Assembly (NCBI RefSeq): GCF_030161615.1 | Contig: NZ_BSUN01000001.1 | Location: forward strand, 558,001-622,000 | Reading direction: 5' to 3' | Source of the DNA: Demequina litorisediminis | GTDB lineage: Bacteria; Actinomycetota; Actinomycetes; Actinomycetales; Demequinaceae | DNA length: 64,000 bases | In this document: piece after piece, positions 11,589 to 24,407 of the stretch | Position numbering within the stretch: position 1 is the first letter of the stretch | How the letters are laid out: each line of letters begins with the position of its first letter | The notes under the pieces: model-generated | Database searches by the model: none | The model's input: the letters and a program-made list of their open reading frames with translations, nothing else | Told to the model about the DNA's origin: nothing | Made by a program: the position numbers and the translations under genes

Positions 11589-13719
11589 TTACAGCATGCA
11601 GGCGACGCAGCCGTCGACCTCGGTCCCCTCGAGCGCCAGGCGGCGGATGCGGATGTAGTAGATGGTCTTGATGCCCTTGCGCCACGCGTAGATCTGCGCC
11701 TTGTTGATGTCACGCGTGGTGGCGGTGTCCGGGAAGAACAGCGTCAGCGACAGGCCCTGGTCCACGTGCTGGGTGGCAGCGGCGTAGGTGTCGATGATCT
11801 TCTCGGGGCCGATCTCGTACGCGTCCTGGAAGTACTCCAGGTTGTCGTTGTCCATGAAGGGCGCCGGGTAGTACACACGACCCAGCTTGCCTTCCTTGCG
11901 GATCTCGATCTTCGAGGCGATCGGGTGGATCGACGAGGTCGAGTTGTTGATGTACGAGATGGAACCGGTGGGCGGCACGGCCTGGAGGTTCTGGTTGAAG
12001 ATGCCGAACTCCTGCACCGAGGCCTTCACCACGCCAGTCGTCCTGGGTGGGGATGGCGATGCCGGCATCGGCGAAGAGCTCCGCGACGCGGGCCGTGGCG
12101 GGCACCCACTCCTGGTCCGTGTACTTGTCGAAGAACTCGCCCGACGCGTACTTGGAGTCGGCGAAGCCCTCGAACGAGGCGCCCTGCTCCTTGGCGATGG
12201 CGTTCGACGCCGCGATGGCGTGGAACAGCACCGTGTAGAAGTAGATGTTGGTGAAGTCGATGCCTTCTTCGGAGCCGTAGTGGATCCGCTCGCGGCCGAG
12301 GTAGCCGTGGAGGTTCATCTGGCCAAGGCCGATGGCGTGGGCGCGGTCGTTGCCGTACTTGACGGACGGCACGGAGTCGATCGACGACTGGGTCGAGACG
12401 GCGGTGAGGCCGCGCACGGCGATCTCCACGGTCTTGCCCAGGTTGCCGCCGTCCATCGCGGTGGCGATGTTCATCGAGCCGAGGTTGCAGGAAATGTCCT
12501 TGCCGGTCTGCTCGTAGGTGAGGTCCTCGTTGAACACCGAGGGGGTGTTGACCTGGAGGATCTCCGAGCAGAGGTTGGACATGTTGATGCGGCCCTTGAC
12601 GGGGTTCGCGCGGTTCACGGTGTCCTCGAACACGATGTACGGGTAGCCCGACTCGAACTGAAGGCTCCGCGACCGTCTGGAAGAACGTGCGGGCCGAGAT
12701 CTTGGTCTTGCGGATCCGCGAGTCGTCCACCATCTCGTGGTACTTCTCGGTGATCGAGATGTCGCCGAAGGGCACGCCGTACACGCGCTCCACGTCGTAG
12801 GGGCTGAAGAGGTACATGTCCTCGTTGTTGCGCGCGAGCTCGAACGTGATGTCCGGCACCACGATGCCGAGCGAGAGGGTCTTGATGCGGATCTTCTCGT
12901 CCGCGTTCTCACGCTTGGTGTCCATGAACTTCATGATGTCCGGGTGGTGTGCGGACAGGTACACGGCACCGGCGCCCTGGCGCGCACCCGCCTGGTTCGC
13001 GTACGTAAAGGAGTCTTCGAGGAGCCTTCATCACGGGGATGATGCCCGAGGACTGGTTCTCGATGTGCTTGATGGGCGCGCCGGCTTCGCGGATGTTCGA
13101 CAGCGACAGCGCCACGCCGCCACCGCGCTTGGACAGCCTGCAGCGCGGAGTTGATGGAGCGACCGATGGACTCCATGTTGTCTTCGATGCGCAGCAGGAA
13201 GCACGAGACGAACTCTCCGCGCTGAGCCTTGCCCGCGTTGAGGAACGTGGGTGTGGCCGGCTGGAAGCGGCCCGAGACGATCTCGTCGACGAGGCTGGTG
13301 GCCGCCTTCTCGTCACCCGCTGCGAGTGCGAGAGCCACCATCACGACGCGGTCTTCGTAGCGCTCGAGGTAGCGCTGACCGTCGAAGGTCTTCAGCGTGT
13401 ACGACGTGTAGTACTTGAACGCTCCGAGGAACGTGGGGAAGCGGAACTTCTTCGCGTAGGCGCGGTCGGTGAGGCCCTGAATGAAGGAGAAGTCGTACTG
13501 CTCGAGCACCTGGGGCTCGTAGTAGTTCTTCTCGACCAGGTAGTCCAGGCGCTCCTTGAGTGAGTGGAAGAACACCGTGTTCTGGTTGACGTGCTGCAGG
13601 AAGTACTCGCGGGCCGCCTCGCGGTCCTTGTCGAACTGGATGTTGCCCTCGGTGTCGTAGAGGTTCAGCATCGCGTTCAGCGAGTGGTAGTCCATCCCTG
13701 TGCGGGGCTTCTCGATCAC
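11589..13719 (-). CDS. nrdE: Class Ib ribonucleotide reductase, large (catalytic) subunit
   Basis: This catalytic R1E subunit reduces ribonucleoside diphosphates, about 709 residues after repair. Recognisable parts are TPTFLNAG followed by GEFVSCFLL (first redox Cys), NLCSEI and SCNLGSMN (catalytic and second Cys region), [16 protein letters not shown], and the C-terminal GCVACML (the CxxC pair reloaded by NrdH). Four AGCT sites break it: insertions at 13135, 13023 and 12662, and a two-base loss at 12031 (restores DDWQLVK). Start is GTG at 13719, overlapping the nrdI stop by four bases; an internal ATG (MDYHSL) is an alternative. Confidence 0.95.
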
Positions 13720-14119
13720 TGTTGCTTCCACAGCCTTCTCCAATCCGTCGCGGACCGCAGTGACATCGTCCTGCGTCCCAAAAAGTTCAAACTTGTACAG
13801 GTGGGGCACCTTGCACTTGTCGGCGATGATGTCGCCTGCGATGCAGTAGGCCGCCCCGAAGTTGGTGTTGCCCGCGCTGATGACGCCCCGAATGTACGAG
13901 CGGTTGTGCTCGTCATTCAGGAACTTGATCACCTGCTTGGGCACCGCACCCTTGCCGTTGCCTCCGCCGTAGGTGGGGACGATGAGCACGTAGGGCTCAT
14001 CCACCGTGAGGTGGCCTTCGGTAGGCAGGAGCGGGATGCGCTCGGCTGGCACGCCTAACTTGTCGACGAATCGGCGAGTGTTCTCCGATGCCGAGCCTGA
14101 AGTAGACCAGCGAGGCCAT
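13716..14119 (-). CDS. nrdI: NrdI flavodoxin-like protein, ribonucleotide reductase assembly
   Basis: This small flavodoxin supplies oxidant to assemble the Mn(III)2-tyrosyl radical of NrdF. It has 133 residues after repair. The FMN-binding signature LVYFSSASENT is at the N-terminus, and VPTYGGG near 60 and GNTNFG near 90 are typical. AGCT insertions at 14094 (N-terminus) and 13732 (C-terminus) make the raw frame run from nrdH through nrdE. With them removed, the protein ends GLEKLWKQQ at a TGA overlapping the nrdE GTG. Start ATG is at 14119. Confidence 0.93.
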
Positions 14120-14129
14120 GGGGTTTCCG

Positions 14130-14367
14130 TTAGGAAGCGGCGCGCTCGGCCAGGCTTCGCGATGCGGTCGGGCTGGAAGCCGGACCAGTGCTCGTCTCCG
14201 GCGATGACCACGGGGGCCTGGAGGTAGCCGAGCTTCATCACGGTGTCGTACGCGTCCTGGTCCTCGGTGACATCGAAGATCTGGAACTCAAGATCGGCAC
14301 GCTCGAGCGCCTTCTTGGTGGCCGTGCACTGCACGCAGGCGGGCTTCGAGTAGACCGAGATCGTCAT
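14130..14367 (-). CDS. nrdH: NrdH glutaredoxin-like electron donor
   Basis: This thioredoxin-reductase-dependent redoxin reduces NrdE, 78 residues after repair. The redox motif CVQC is at residues 11-14 and the specificity segment [12 protein letters not shown] is near residue 60. An AGCT insertion at 14152 hides the true C-terminus (IAKLAERAAS, stop 14130-14132). An AAGGAAG ribosome site precedes the ATG at 14367. It is the first gene of the nrdHIEF operon, 10 bases upstream of nrdI. Confidence 0.93.
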
Positions 14368-14406
14368 GAGGACTTCCTTTCGGGGACGGATTCGAGGACA
14401 ACGTTC

Positions 14407-14454
14407 ATCACTATATCTGGGGGCAAGCCCCGGAAGCCACCACTAGATGGTGTG
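14407..14454 (-). promoter_or_regulatory. Candidate tandem NrdR boxes upstream of nrdHIEF
   Basis: Two similar 16-bp elements, CACTATATCTGG-like at 14407-14422 and CACTAGATGGTG-like at 14439-14454, are spaced 32 bp, or about three helical turns. NrdR boxes (consensus near ACACTATATATAGTGT) typically occur as such pairs upstream of ribonucleotide reductase operons. The rest of 14368-14699 (332 bases, divergent promoter of nrdH and guanine deaminase) shows nothing else I can name. Confidence 0.6.
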
Positions 14455-14699
14455 TTTCTTCCACAGTTTTGTGCACAGCCCCTGTGGGCAGCCTGTGCAT
14501 AGCGGTGGACAGCGACGGCGACACGCCCGGCGGCTGTGCTGACACGCCGAGACGACACGCCGACGTGGCGGATGTCGCGGCACTGCGCCCAAGAAATGTG
14601 GGTGAAATCCTGTCCGACTAGCGTGGCGTTCAGAGCAGTCAGCGGGCGCCAGTGTCCCGCCCCTCGGGCCGGGCCCGAGTCCTTGAGGAAGGCCACCTC

Positions 14700-16107
14700 G
14701 TGTCCCCCACCGTCTACCGCGCACACATCTTTCACATCGCAGGCCATCCCGATCAGGCGGACGTCACCTCGCATCTGGTGTCGCTCCCCGACGGGGCGCT
14801 CGTGGTCGCCGAAGGCGGCACGGTCGCCTGGTGCGGCGAGTATGCCGCACTCCCCTTGGAATGGGCCGATGCCCCCGTCACCCGTGCGGACTATCTGATC
14901 CCGGGATTCGTGGACAGCCACGTGCACTTCCCGCAGGCCTACGCCACCGCAGCCCACGGCGGCGGGCGCCTGCTCGAGTGGCTCGACCACTGCATCTTCC
15001 CCACCGAGGCGCGCTACGCGGACCCGGCCTTCGCGGACCAGGCCGCCCGATACTTCACGCGCCGTCGCATCGCCGCTGGCACCACCGCCGCCATGGTCTT
15101 CGGCTCGGCGTTCCCCGTGGCGCAGGATGCTCTGTACCACGCCACGTTGGACGCGGGCCTGCGCATCGTCTCCGGACGTGGCGTGCAGACGGTGGGCCCC
15201 GACACGGCATCGGCCCTCATGACGAGTGAAGCCGCCGCGATCGAGATGGTGGCCGACGAGATCGCGCGCTGGCATGCCGTCGACACGGGAGACGCCCGCA
15301 CTGCCAAGGTCCAGGTGGGCATCGTGCCCCGCTTCTCCCTGTCGGTGACGCCGACCACGTTGGCCGCGATGGGCGAGCCTGTACGACGAGGTCCGTGGGC
15401 GCGGCGTCTACTTCCACTCGCACCTGAACGAGAACAACCGCAAGGGCGACGGCGAGATCGCCGCCGTGCTGGGCACATACGGCGTCAACTCCTACCTCGA
15501 CACCTACGACGGGCACTTCCTTCCCGGCTCGAAGCAGGGCGGCTCGACCTTGCTGGGCCGCCGCTCCACCCTCGCGCACGCGGTGCACTCCCAGGCGGGC
15601 GAGTTGGCACGCATGGCGGAGACGGGGACGTCGATCGCTCACTGCCCCACCTCCCGCCTGTTCCTCGGGTCAGGGACGATGCCCTGGCGTGCCACGGTGG
15701 CCGCTGGTGTCAACGTATCTCTGGGGTCTGACATTGGAGCCGGAGACGAGTGGCTGATCTCGCGGGTCGCGGGCGACTGCTACAAGGTGCACATCTCCGA
15801 GGAGGGAGAGGCGGGCACAGCGCTCCACCCGGCGGAGTTGCTGTTCGCCGCCACGCTTGCGGGGGCGCGCGCACTCGACATGGAGCACGCCTTCGGCAAC
15901 TTCGACCCGGGCAAGGACGCCGATTTCCTCCTCATCGACAAGAAACTCTGGGAGCCGCTCGACGGCATGCTGTCGATGGGCATCCGCTCCGACGATGAGG
16001 ATGAGGCCACTCTCGAGGAACTCTTCACCTTGCTGATGGGGCTGCGCCAGCCCGCAATCGCCGGGGTGTTCGTGCAGGGCAAGCGGGCGGTCGCGCCGCC
16101 GCTCTAG
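14700..16107 (+). CDS. guaD: Guanine deaminase
   Basis: This zinc amidohydrolase converts guanine to xanthine and feeds xanthine dehydrogenase. It has 468 residues after repair. Motifs are PGFVDSHVHFPQ near 65 (HxH metal pair), the guanine-deaminase HSHLNEN segment near 240, an SIAHCPTSRLFLGSG stretch near 305 and LGSDIGAG near 340. An AGCT insertion at 15376 breaks the frame before LYDEV. Start is GTG at 14700 with a GAGGAAGG site eight bases upstream, preferred over GTG at 14652. It is divergent from nrdHIEF. Confidence 0.92.
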
Positions 16108-16203
16108 CCCCGCTCCTCGGCCGCGATGCGGGATCGAGTGGCACCACGAGCGCGTCATGACACTAGATCCCCCATTCGAAGGGCCCATGAGAGGATTCCG
16201 GCC

Positions 16204-16482
16204 ATGGCAGTGGTGAGCGATAGGGTCCGCGAGCGCGCGGTGGAGGACTTCGGCGTCGACTCGGCCGGAGTCCTGAGCGCGCTGGAGCGCATCTCGCTCC
16301 CGGGGTCCGTGGATCCCGAGCGTGTCCACGCCGCCATCCTGATGGTGTCGCGAGCCCACCGCGGACTTTTCGCCGATGCGGTGGACCACGCCGAGTCGGA
16401 CTGGCGTGACCTGCTTGACCGCGCCGGGTTGGCCGATGCTGGCTGGGCCGACGAGATCACCGAGCGTTTCGGGCCGGCCTAG
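16204..16482 (+). CDS. Small conserved-looking protein of unknown function
   Basis: The 92-residue acidic protein is predicted to be mostly helical, with no membrane segment and no Cys motif. It starts at the ATG at 16204 with a weak GAGAGGA site. Phrases such as DRVRERAVEDFGVD and VHAAILMVSRAH suggest a compact helical domain. I do not recognise the family. It lies between guanine deaminase and pgi in the same direction. Coding potential is supported by third-position GC and an uninterrupted frame. Confidence 0.65.
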   Translation: MAVVSDRVRERAVEDFGVDSAGVLSALERISLPGSVDPERVHAAILMVSRAHRGLFADAVDHAESDWRDLLDRAGLADAGWADEITERFGPA

Positions 16483-16560
16483 GTTTACGTAGGTGAAAAG
16501 TCGGCGAGATCCCCGAAGGTCCCAGAGACGCGCCGCCCACACCCGACTAGCCTGGTAGGC

Positions 16561-18298
<1,738 letters not shown>

Positions 18299-18434
18299 GC
18301 GTCTGGGCGCGCTGAGGGTCCACTGGGAGGCGGCGGAGTCTCGGAACGCGCCCTCAGTGCCCACTGGCGCGCAGCGCGGAGAGTCGGGGGCGCTGGAATC
18401 CCCTGGACGGCGCCCAGGGACCGCCGTGGGGTGG

Positions 18435-19278
<844 letters not shown>

Positions 19279-19329
19279 GGTGAGGCCAACCATCGCGGCG
19301 TCCCACAGATTCCCGGCCGATGCGTCTGT

Positions 19330-19924
19330 CTAGCCGCGTTGCAGGTACCCGTCGAGGACGGGGCCGAGGCTCGTCGAGCAACGCCTCCCGCGGCACGGTC
19401 GCCATCACCAATCCTCAGGACGTAGCGGGTGATGGCCACCCCGAGCAGATGCGAACCCGCGAGCGCGATCCCCCTGGTACGGGCATCGCCAGCATCGGCC
19501 TGATCCACTGTGTCACCGCCGAGCACGCGCCTCAGAATCTCCAGGGCCTGTGGCGTCGCGACTCCCGACCGCAAGAGCGCACGGAGGATGGGACCTGAAT
19601 GCTCGTCCTCCCACAGCCCCAGGTACGCGTCCGCAAAGCGGCGCCCCCTGCCCGGGCCAGTGTCGGCCAGCCCGGCGCGCAGGCGGTCGACGGTGGGAGT
19701 CCTGTCAATGACGGTCGCCACAAAGAGCCCGTCCTTGTCGCCAAACCAGTGGCGGATCATGCCCGGATCCACGCCTGCGGAGGAGGCGATCGATCGCATG
19801 GTGGCACGGTCGAAGCCCTCGTCGGCAAACGCGGCCAGCGCGGCATCCAGGATCGCGTCGCGTGTGGTGTCCTCCCTCGGCGGCGCCCACGCCTGGGCTC
19901 GCGCTCCATCTCCCGTGTGGCCAT
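19330..19924 (-). CDS. TetR-family transcriptional regulator
   Basis: This 198-residue repressor has an N-terminal helix-turn-helix (RDAILDAALAAFADEGFDRATMRSIA near 25-50, then DPGMIRHWFGDKDGL). Three AGCT-site losses or gains were resolved: a one-base loss at 19897, a two-base loss at 19407 and an insertion at 19367. Restoring them gives the ATG at 19924 and the ending LGPVLDGYLQRG. It is transcribed divergently from the ABC exporter at 20016 and probably controls it through the 91-bp shared region. Confidence 0.85.
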
Positions 19925-20015
19925 GACCGCAGGTTAGCCGTTCGGCTTGCATAATTCTACACTTGTGGAGTTCACTGGTGGAACGACGTTTCGCGCGACG
20001 AGAAGAGGCTCCCGC
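19925..20015. promoter_or_regulatory. Divergent TetR/ABC exporter promoter region with inverted repeat
   Basis: An unusually AT-rich stretch near 19950-19965 (GCATAATTCTACACT) gives a plausible TACACT -10 element for the exporter. GTTC and GAAC arms at 19970-19984 (GTTCACTGGTGGAAC) form a candidate operator for the adjacent TetR protein. Evidence is pattern only. Confidence 0.45.
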
Positions 20016-20913
20016 ATGTCAGACTCCACGCCCGTAATCGAGGTCTCCGGCCTCACCAAGAACTTCGGGAAATTCACCGCGCTTCGCGGCCTCGACCTCA
20101 CCGTCGCTCAGGGAGAGGTGCACGGCTTCCTCGGACCCAACGGGGCAGGAAAGTCCACGACCATTCGCGTACTGCTTGGCCTACTCAAGGCCGACTCCGG
20201 GGACGTCCGCCTGCTGGGCGGTGACCCTTGGAAGGACGTGGTCGAGCTCCACCGGCGCCTCGCGTACGTGCCCGGCGACGTCTCCCTGTGGCCGGGTATG
20301 ACCGGCGGCGAGGCCATCGACCTCCTGGGCCACCTGCGCGGAAGCCTCGACGAGGGCCGGCGCAAGGACCTCGTCGCTCGCTTCGAACTCGACACCACCA
20401 AGCGCGGCCGCCAGTACTCCAAGGGCAACCGCCAGAAGGTGGCCCTCGTCGCCGCGCTCGCCTCCGACGCGGAGCTCCTGATCCTCGACGAGCCCACCTC
20501 GGGCCTCGACCCCCTGATGGAGGAGGTCTTCCAGGAGACCGTCAAGGAGGCCACTGGCCGTGGCGTCTCCGTCCTGCTCAGCAGCCACATCATGTCCGAG
20601 GTGGAGAATCTCACCGACCGGCTCAGCATCATCCGCGAGGGGCGCATCGTCCAGACCGGAACACTGGACGACCTCCGCACGGATACCCGCAGCACCATCA
20701 CCGTCACGCTCGCCAACACCCCGGACGCGGCCCTGCTCGGCCCGCTCGAGGATGTCACCATCAACGGTCACCACCTTGTCGCCACCGTCAACCCGAGCCA
20801 GGTGGGCGAAGCCATGACGCTGCTCGCTCAGTACGGCATCTCGAACCTCACGGTCGAGCCGCCCAGCCTCGAAAGCCTCTTCCTCAAGGCTCTACGACGA
20901 GGCGACTCGATGA
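20016..20913 (+). CDS. ABC exporter ATP-binding protein (DrrA/CcmA type)
   Basis: This cytoplasmic ATPase of a drug/lipid-type exporter has 298 residues after repair. Walker A GPNGAGKST is near residue 40, the modified signature YSKGNRQK near 135, Walker B LLILDEPTSGLDPL near 155 and the H-loop LSSHIMSEVE near 190. The C-terminal extension ends FLKLYDEATR. An insertion at the AGCT site 20887 removes that stop and makes an 852-residue false fusion with the permease. Restored, the TGA overlaps the permease ATG (ATGA). Confidence 0.9.
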
Positions 20914-22505
20914 CGACCGCCACGGTGGGCACCCCCACCCTGCTGCGCACGTCCCTGAAGCACGACGGGCGCTCGTTCCTGCCGTGGCTCGCCATCGTCA
21001 CGCTGCTGTCCGTGTCGTCGGTCCTGATCTATGACTGGATCTTCCCCGAGCAGGCCGACCGCGCGGCGCTACAGCAGGCGATCGACTCCAACCCCGCCAT
21101 CGGCCTGATCTTTGGCCCCGCCAACGATCTGCTGACCACCGACGGCTTCAACGCCTGGCGTTCGCTCGCACTCGGTGGCTTCCTCACCGCCATGGGGGCC
21201 ATCTTCATGGTGGTGCGCTCCACTCGCGGCCAGGAGGACTCGGGCCAGGCCGAGCTCCTCGCCTCCGGCGTGCTGGGACGCTCGACGCGCCTGCTGACCG
21301 GCGTAGGAATGGCACTGATCGGCTCGCTCGCGGTCGGCGTGATCGCCGGCGGACTCACGGTCCTGTGTGGGGGCGGCGCCGAGAACTCGTGGCTCCTCGC
21401 ATGCACCTGGACCGTCACGGGCTGGATGTTTACCGCCATTGCTGCGGTCTCGGCCCAGATCGGCGCTGACGCCCGGACCTCCACTGCCATCTCCGTGGGC
21501 ACGCTCGGCACCCTCTTCATCCTGCGAGGGTTCGCCTACTCCGTCGAGGCCCCCGAGTGGACCATCTGGGCCAACCCGCTGGGCTGGATGCAGGAGACAG
21601 CCCCCGCGGGCGACAACCTCTGGTGGCCCCTGCTGCTCGGCATCGCCCTCGCGGCCGTGCTGCTCGCCGTCGCCTTCGCCCTCGAGGGCGGGCGCGACTT
21701 CGGTCAGGGTCTCATCAAGCCCGGCCCGGGCCCCGACCGTGGGAGGGCGCGAGGACCGTGGGGACTCGCGTGGCGCCTCAGTAAGGGATCGGCGATCACC
21801 TGGACCATTGCCTTCGTGCTGTTGGGCTTCGTCTTCGGCTACTTTGCGACGTCCATCACCGACCTCATCTCTGACGACAGCCCCATCGCGGCCGCGCTCG
21901 CGAGCGGCGCGGTGAACCCCGACGACCTCGTGGGCGAGTTCCTCGTCACCGTCCTCTCGCTCGTGGCAATCTTCGCGGCCATCCCCAGCGTGCAGGTGAT
22001 GCTGCGGGTGCGTTCCGAGGAGATGGAGGACAGGGTCGAGCCCATCATGGCGACCGCCACGGCGCGCGCTCGGTACTACGCGGCCAACGTCGCACTCGCT
22101 CTGCTGCTGCCGATCGCGTACATGGCTATCGCGGGGCTCGTGATCGCGTTCCTCGCCTCGGGCGCGGACCTGGGCGTGGACGTGGGCGAGGTGTGGTTCC
22201 AGGCGCTCGTCATCGTGCCCGCGATCTGGACCATCATCGGCGTCTCTGTCCTGGTGGTCGGCGCGCGCCCCAAGGTCGCGGTGGCCGCGTGGGGCGGCGT
22301 GGCGGCGACGTTTGTGATCACCCTGCTGGGCCCTTCGTTCAAGTTCCCCGACTGGGCGCTGGGCATCAGCCCGCTGTGGCACGTGCCGAACACTCTTGTC
22401 GCAGACATCGACTGGACGGGCCTGGGGTGGGTGTCGCTCTTCACCCTGGGGTTCGCCCTCGTGGGCTTCGCCGGGTTCCGCAGGCGAGACCTGGCCGTCG
22501 AGTAG
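20910..22505 (+). CDS. ABC exporter permease, large 12-segment type
   Basis: The 531-residue membrane protein has about 12 hydrophobic segments in two halves separated by a soluble loop near residue 270 (GRDFGQGLIKPGPGPDRG). This is the organisation of actinobacterial polyketide-antibiotic-type ABC exporter permeases (known-family inference). The N-terminal half contains the TRGQEDSGQAELLASG segment typical of the group. It is coupled to the ATPase by a 4-base overlap. The neighbouring TetR gene suggests ligand-induced export, substrate unknown. Confidence 0.85.
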   Translation: MTTATVGTPTLLRTSLKHDGRSFLPWLAIVTLLSVSSVLIYDWIFPEQADRAALQQAIDSNPAIGLIFGPANDLLTTDGFNAWRSLALGGFLTAMGAIFMVVRSTRGQEDSGQAELLASGVLGRSTRLLTGVGMALIGSLAVGVIAGGLTVLCGGGAENSWLLACTWTVTGWMFTAIAAVSAQIGADARTSTAISVGTLGTLFILRGFAYSVEAPEWTIWANPLGWMQETAPAGDNLWWPLLLGIALAAVLLAVAFALEGGRDFGQGLIKPGPGPDRGRARGPWGLAWRLSKGSAITWTIAFVLLGFVFGYFATSITDLISDDSPIAAALASGAVNPDDLVGEFLVTVLSLVAIFAAIPSVQVMLRVRSEEMEDRVEPIMATATARARYYAANVALALLLPIAYMAIAGLVIAFLASGADLGVDVGEVWFQALVIVPAIWTIIGVSVLVVGARPKVAVAAWGGVAATFVITLLGPSFKFPDWALGISPLWHVPNTLVADIDWTGLGWVSLFTLGFALVGFAGFRRRDLAVE

Positions 22506-22519
22506 GCCGATGCCGCCGC

Positions 22520-22854
22520 TCAGGCCTCCCTCGGTACGTCGAGTATGCGAAGGGGCTGAGCAGGAGCGGCACGTGATAGTGGGCGCCGTTTCCGACGCTG
22601 AACGCAATGACTACCTCCGGGTAGAACGACTCCACGCCCCTGCGCTGGAAGTACATGCCTGTGTCGAATCGCACCTGGTATTCACCCGCGGCGAGGCGGT
22701 CGGGCCCCAACTCGCCTAGGCGGCCGTCGGCGTCGGTCACGCCGGAGGCGAGCGGCTCCCACCCTCCATCCTCACGGCTGGAGAGGGTGACGGCGACGCC
22801 TGCGGCGGGAGTGCCCGTGACGGCGTCAAGGACGTGGGTGGTGAGGTGACTCAT
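22520..22854 (-). CDS. uraH: 5-Hydroxyisourate hydrolase
   Basis: This transthyretin-like enzyme hydrolyses 5-hydroxyisourate to OHCU. It has 110 residues after repair. Active-site residues sit in the start MSHLTTHVLD (His) and the C-terminal YRGS tetrapeptide, the family hallmark. YRGS is seen only after reverting AGGCCT at 22522 to AGCT; this is the only site where both a G and a C were gained. The HYHVPLLLSP strand precedes it. The ATG at 22854 overlaps the stop of the OHCU decarboxylase gene. Confidence 0.93.
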
Positions 22855-23319
22855 CGGTTCTCCCAGGTGGCACGAATGCGGCCCGCGGCGATCTGCCGCA
22901 GTTGCTCGGACGTTTCGTTGAGTTCGGTGAGGGGGTCGTTGGTGAGCCGGCGCTCGAGCTCGCCGAGGATCTCTTCGCGAGAGCGTCCCGCGGCGCGGAT
23001 GAGGAACACGCGCCCAAACCTCTCCTCGTAGGCGGCATTTCCCGCCGCCAGGCGGTCCGCGAGCGCGCCGTCAGTACTGTGGCTCGCCGCCTGTTCCGCC
23101 GCGGAAAAGCGTGCCTCCTGGCCGTCGCCTGCAGCCTTCTCGCCGATGCGCGGGTGAGCGTCCAGCGCCTCGTCCACCTCGGCCTCACTGAGCCTGTGCA
23201 GCGGAGGCATCGGAGGCCGCCAGCAATTCCTCGAGCGTGTCGAGCTTCTGCCCCACGAGTTCGTCGGCCCAGCGACGAATGCGCAGGCAATCGAGCAACT
23301 GATCCCTGTCGAGCGTCAT
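22851..23319 (-). CDS. uraD: OHCU decarboxylase
   Basis: This enzyme decarboxylates 2-oxo-4-hydroxy-4-carboxy-5-ureidoimidazoline to S-allantoin. It has 155 residues after repair. The HPRIGEK motif (catalytic His) and the EQAA/NAAYEERFGRVFLIRAAGRS segment are diagnostic. An AGCT insertion at 23191 splits the N-terminal 45 residues from the rest; the start is then the ATG at 23319 (MTLDRDQLLD). It is translationally coupled to uraH by a 4-base overlap. It and uraH form a two-gene operon away from uricase. Confidence 0.93.
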
Positions 23320-23342
23320 GCCGCTATCCTAGAATGAGTGCC

Positions 23343-23903
23343 ATGACCATCGCAGGCGTGGTGCTTGCCGCTGGCGCCGGGACACGCGCAGGCGGCCCCA
23401 AGGCGCTCCGCGTGCGCGAGGACGGCGAACCCTGGGTGGCTGTCGCGGCGCAGGCATTGCGCGACGCGGGCTGTTCGCCCGTGCTGGTGGTCCTTGGCGC
23501 TGGCGCTGCGGAGGCCACCGACGTGGTGCCGCCGTGGGCAGAGGTGGTGATCGCGCAAGCGTGGGCGGAGGGCCAGTCGGCGTCGCTGCGAGCGGCGCTG
23601 GCGCACGCTGCCGATGCCATCGACGCGCTGGCCGTGGCGGTCACTCTCGCTGACCTCCCTCACCAGACGTCGCAGGCCGCGCGCCGGGTCATCGACGCCG
23701 TCGCGGAGCATCGGACAGGGCTCGCACGTGCCGTCTACCACGGCGTGCCGGCACACCCCGTGGTCATCGGCCGTGATCACTGGGATGCACTGATGGCAAC
23801 CCTCGCAGGCGACACCGGCGCGAGGGACTATCTCGCCACGCATCAGGCGCTCGAGGTCGACTGCTCGGATCTCCACGGCGGCGAGGACGTCGACGGGGCG
23901 TAG
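23343..23903 (+). CDS. MobA/MocA-like nucleotidyltransferase
   Basis: The 186-residue GT-A-fold nucleotidyltransferase has VVLAAGAGTRAGGPKAL at the N-terminus (nucleotide-binding loop and Lys) and an LADLPHQ metal-binding motif near 100. The family includes MocA, which makes molybdopterin cytosine dinucleotide for xanthine-dehydrogenase-type enzymes. Given the xanthine dehydrogenase genes in this window that is the likely role, but the exact specificity (CTP or GTP) cannot be read here. It is divergent from uraD; ATG at 23343. Confidence 0.8.
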   Translation: MTIAGVVLAAGAGTRAGGPKALRVREDGEPWVAVAAQALRDAGCSPVLVVLGAGAAEATDVVPPWAEVVIAQAWAEGQSASLRAALAHAADAIDALAVAVTLADLPHQTSQAARRVIDAVAEHRTGLARAVYHGVPAHPVVIGRDHWDALMATLAGDTGARDYLATHQALEVDCSDLHGGEDVDGA

Positions 23904-23933
23904 AGAGTCAGTGACGGGAGTAACGTCACAGAT

Positions 23934-24366
23934 ATGCCCATCACGCTGAACAACGTCGGTATCGCCGTGCGCGATCTCGACGAGGCCGTCGCGTTCTTCA
24001 CCGACCTCGGACTCGCCCTGGTGGGGTCCGACACCATCAGTGGCGACTGGGCGGACACAGCCGTGGGGCTCGACGGCAACCACGCGAAGATTGCCCTGCT
24101 ACGCACCCCCGACGGCCACGGTCGGCTGGCTCTTCGAGTACCTGCACCCCGATGCCATCGAGACGTTCCCTACCCTGCCGAATGAGGTTGGGATGCATCG
24201 GGTGGCGTTCCAGGTGGACGATATCGATGCGTCGCTCGCGGTCGCCGCCCGCCACGGATGCCATCCGCTGCGTGGGGTGGCGACCTACGAGGACGTCTAC
24301 CGGCTCACCTACCTTCGCGGCCCGAGCGGCATCCTGGTCATGCTTGCCCAGGATCTCCGTACATGA
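23934..24366 (+). CDS. VOC-superfamily protein (glyoxalase/epimerase fold)
   Basis: The restored 144-residue protein has two beta-alpha-beta-beta-beta modules: LNNVGIAVRDLDEAVAFF at the start and MHRVAFQVDDIDASLA near 88, with the acidic ligand YLRGPSGILVML near the end. This resembles methylmalonyl-CoA epimerases and glyoxalases. A two-base loss at 24121 (AGCT read as GT) breaks it after TPDGHE; reversal gives ELGWLFEYLHPD. Substrate unknown. Confidence 0.75.
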
Positions 24367-24407
24367 TCACTCAGCGCCGACTCGAGCCCGGGAGTACCGT
24401 GAGTCCC

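Noticed and set aside
13216..13226. AGCCT at this position in nrdE as another AGCT error
   Set aside because: Reading it unedited keeps the conserved [15 protein letters not shown] frame, so it is natural, as are other AGCCT/AGGCT occurrences in intact frames.
12931..14367. A 478-residue NrdH-NrdI-NrdE fusion protein
   Set aside because: Produced by AGCT indels at 14152, 14094 and 13732; reverting them restores normal stops and overlapping starts of three standard genes.
14454..14520. DnaA boxes or a replication origin near TCCACAG/TGTGCAC
   Set aside because: Only loose matches to TTATCCACA, no cluster and no dnaA or dnaN gene; neighbours are nrd and guaD.
19947..22505. An 852-residue ATPase-permease fusion exporter
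   Set aside because: An inserted base at 20887 hides the ATPase stop; two standard coupled genes are seen once reverted.
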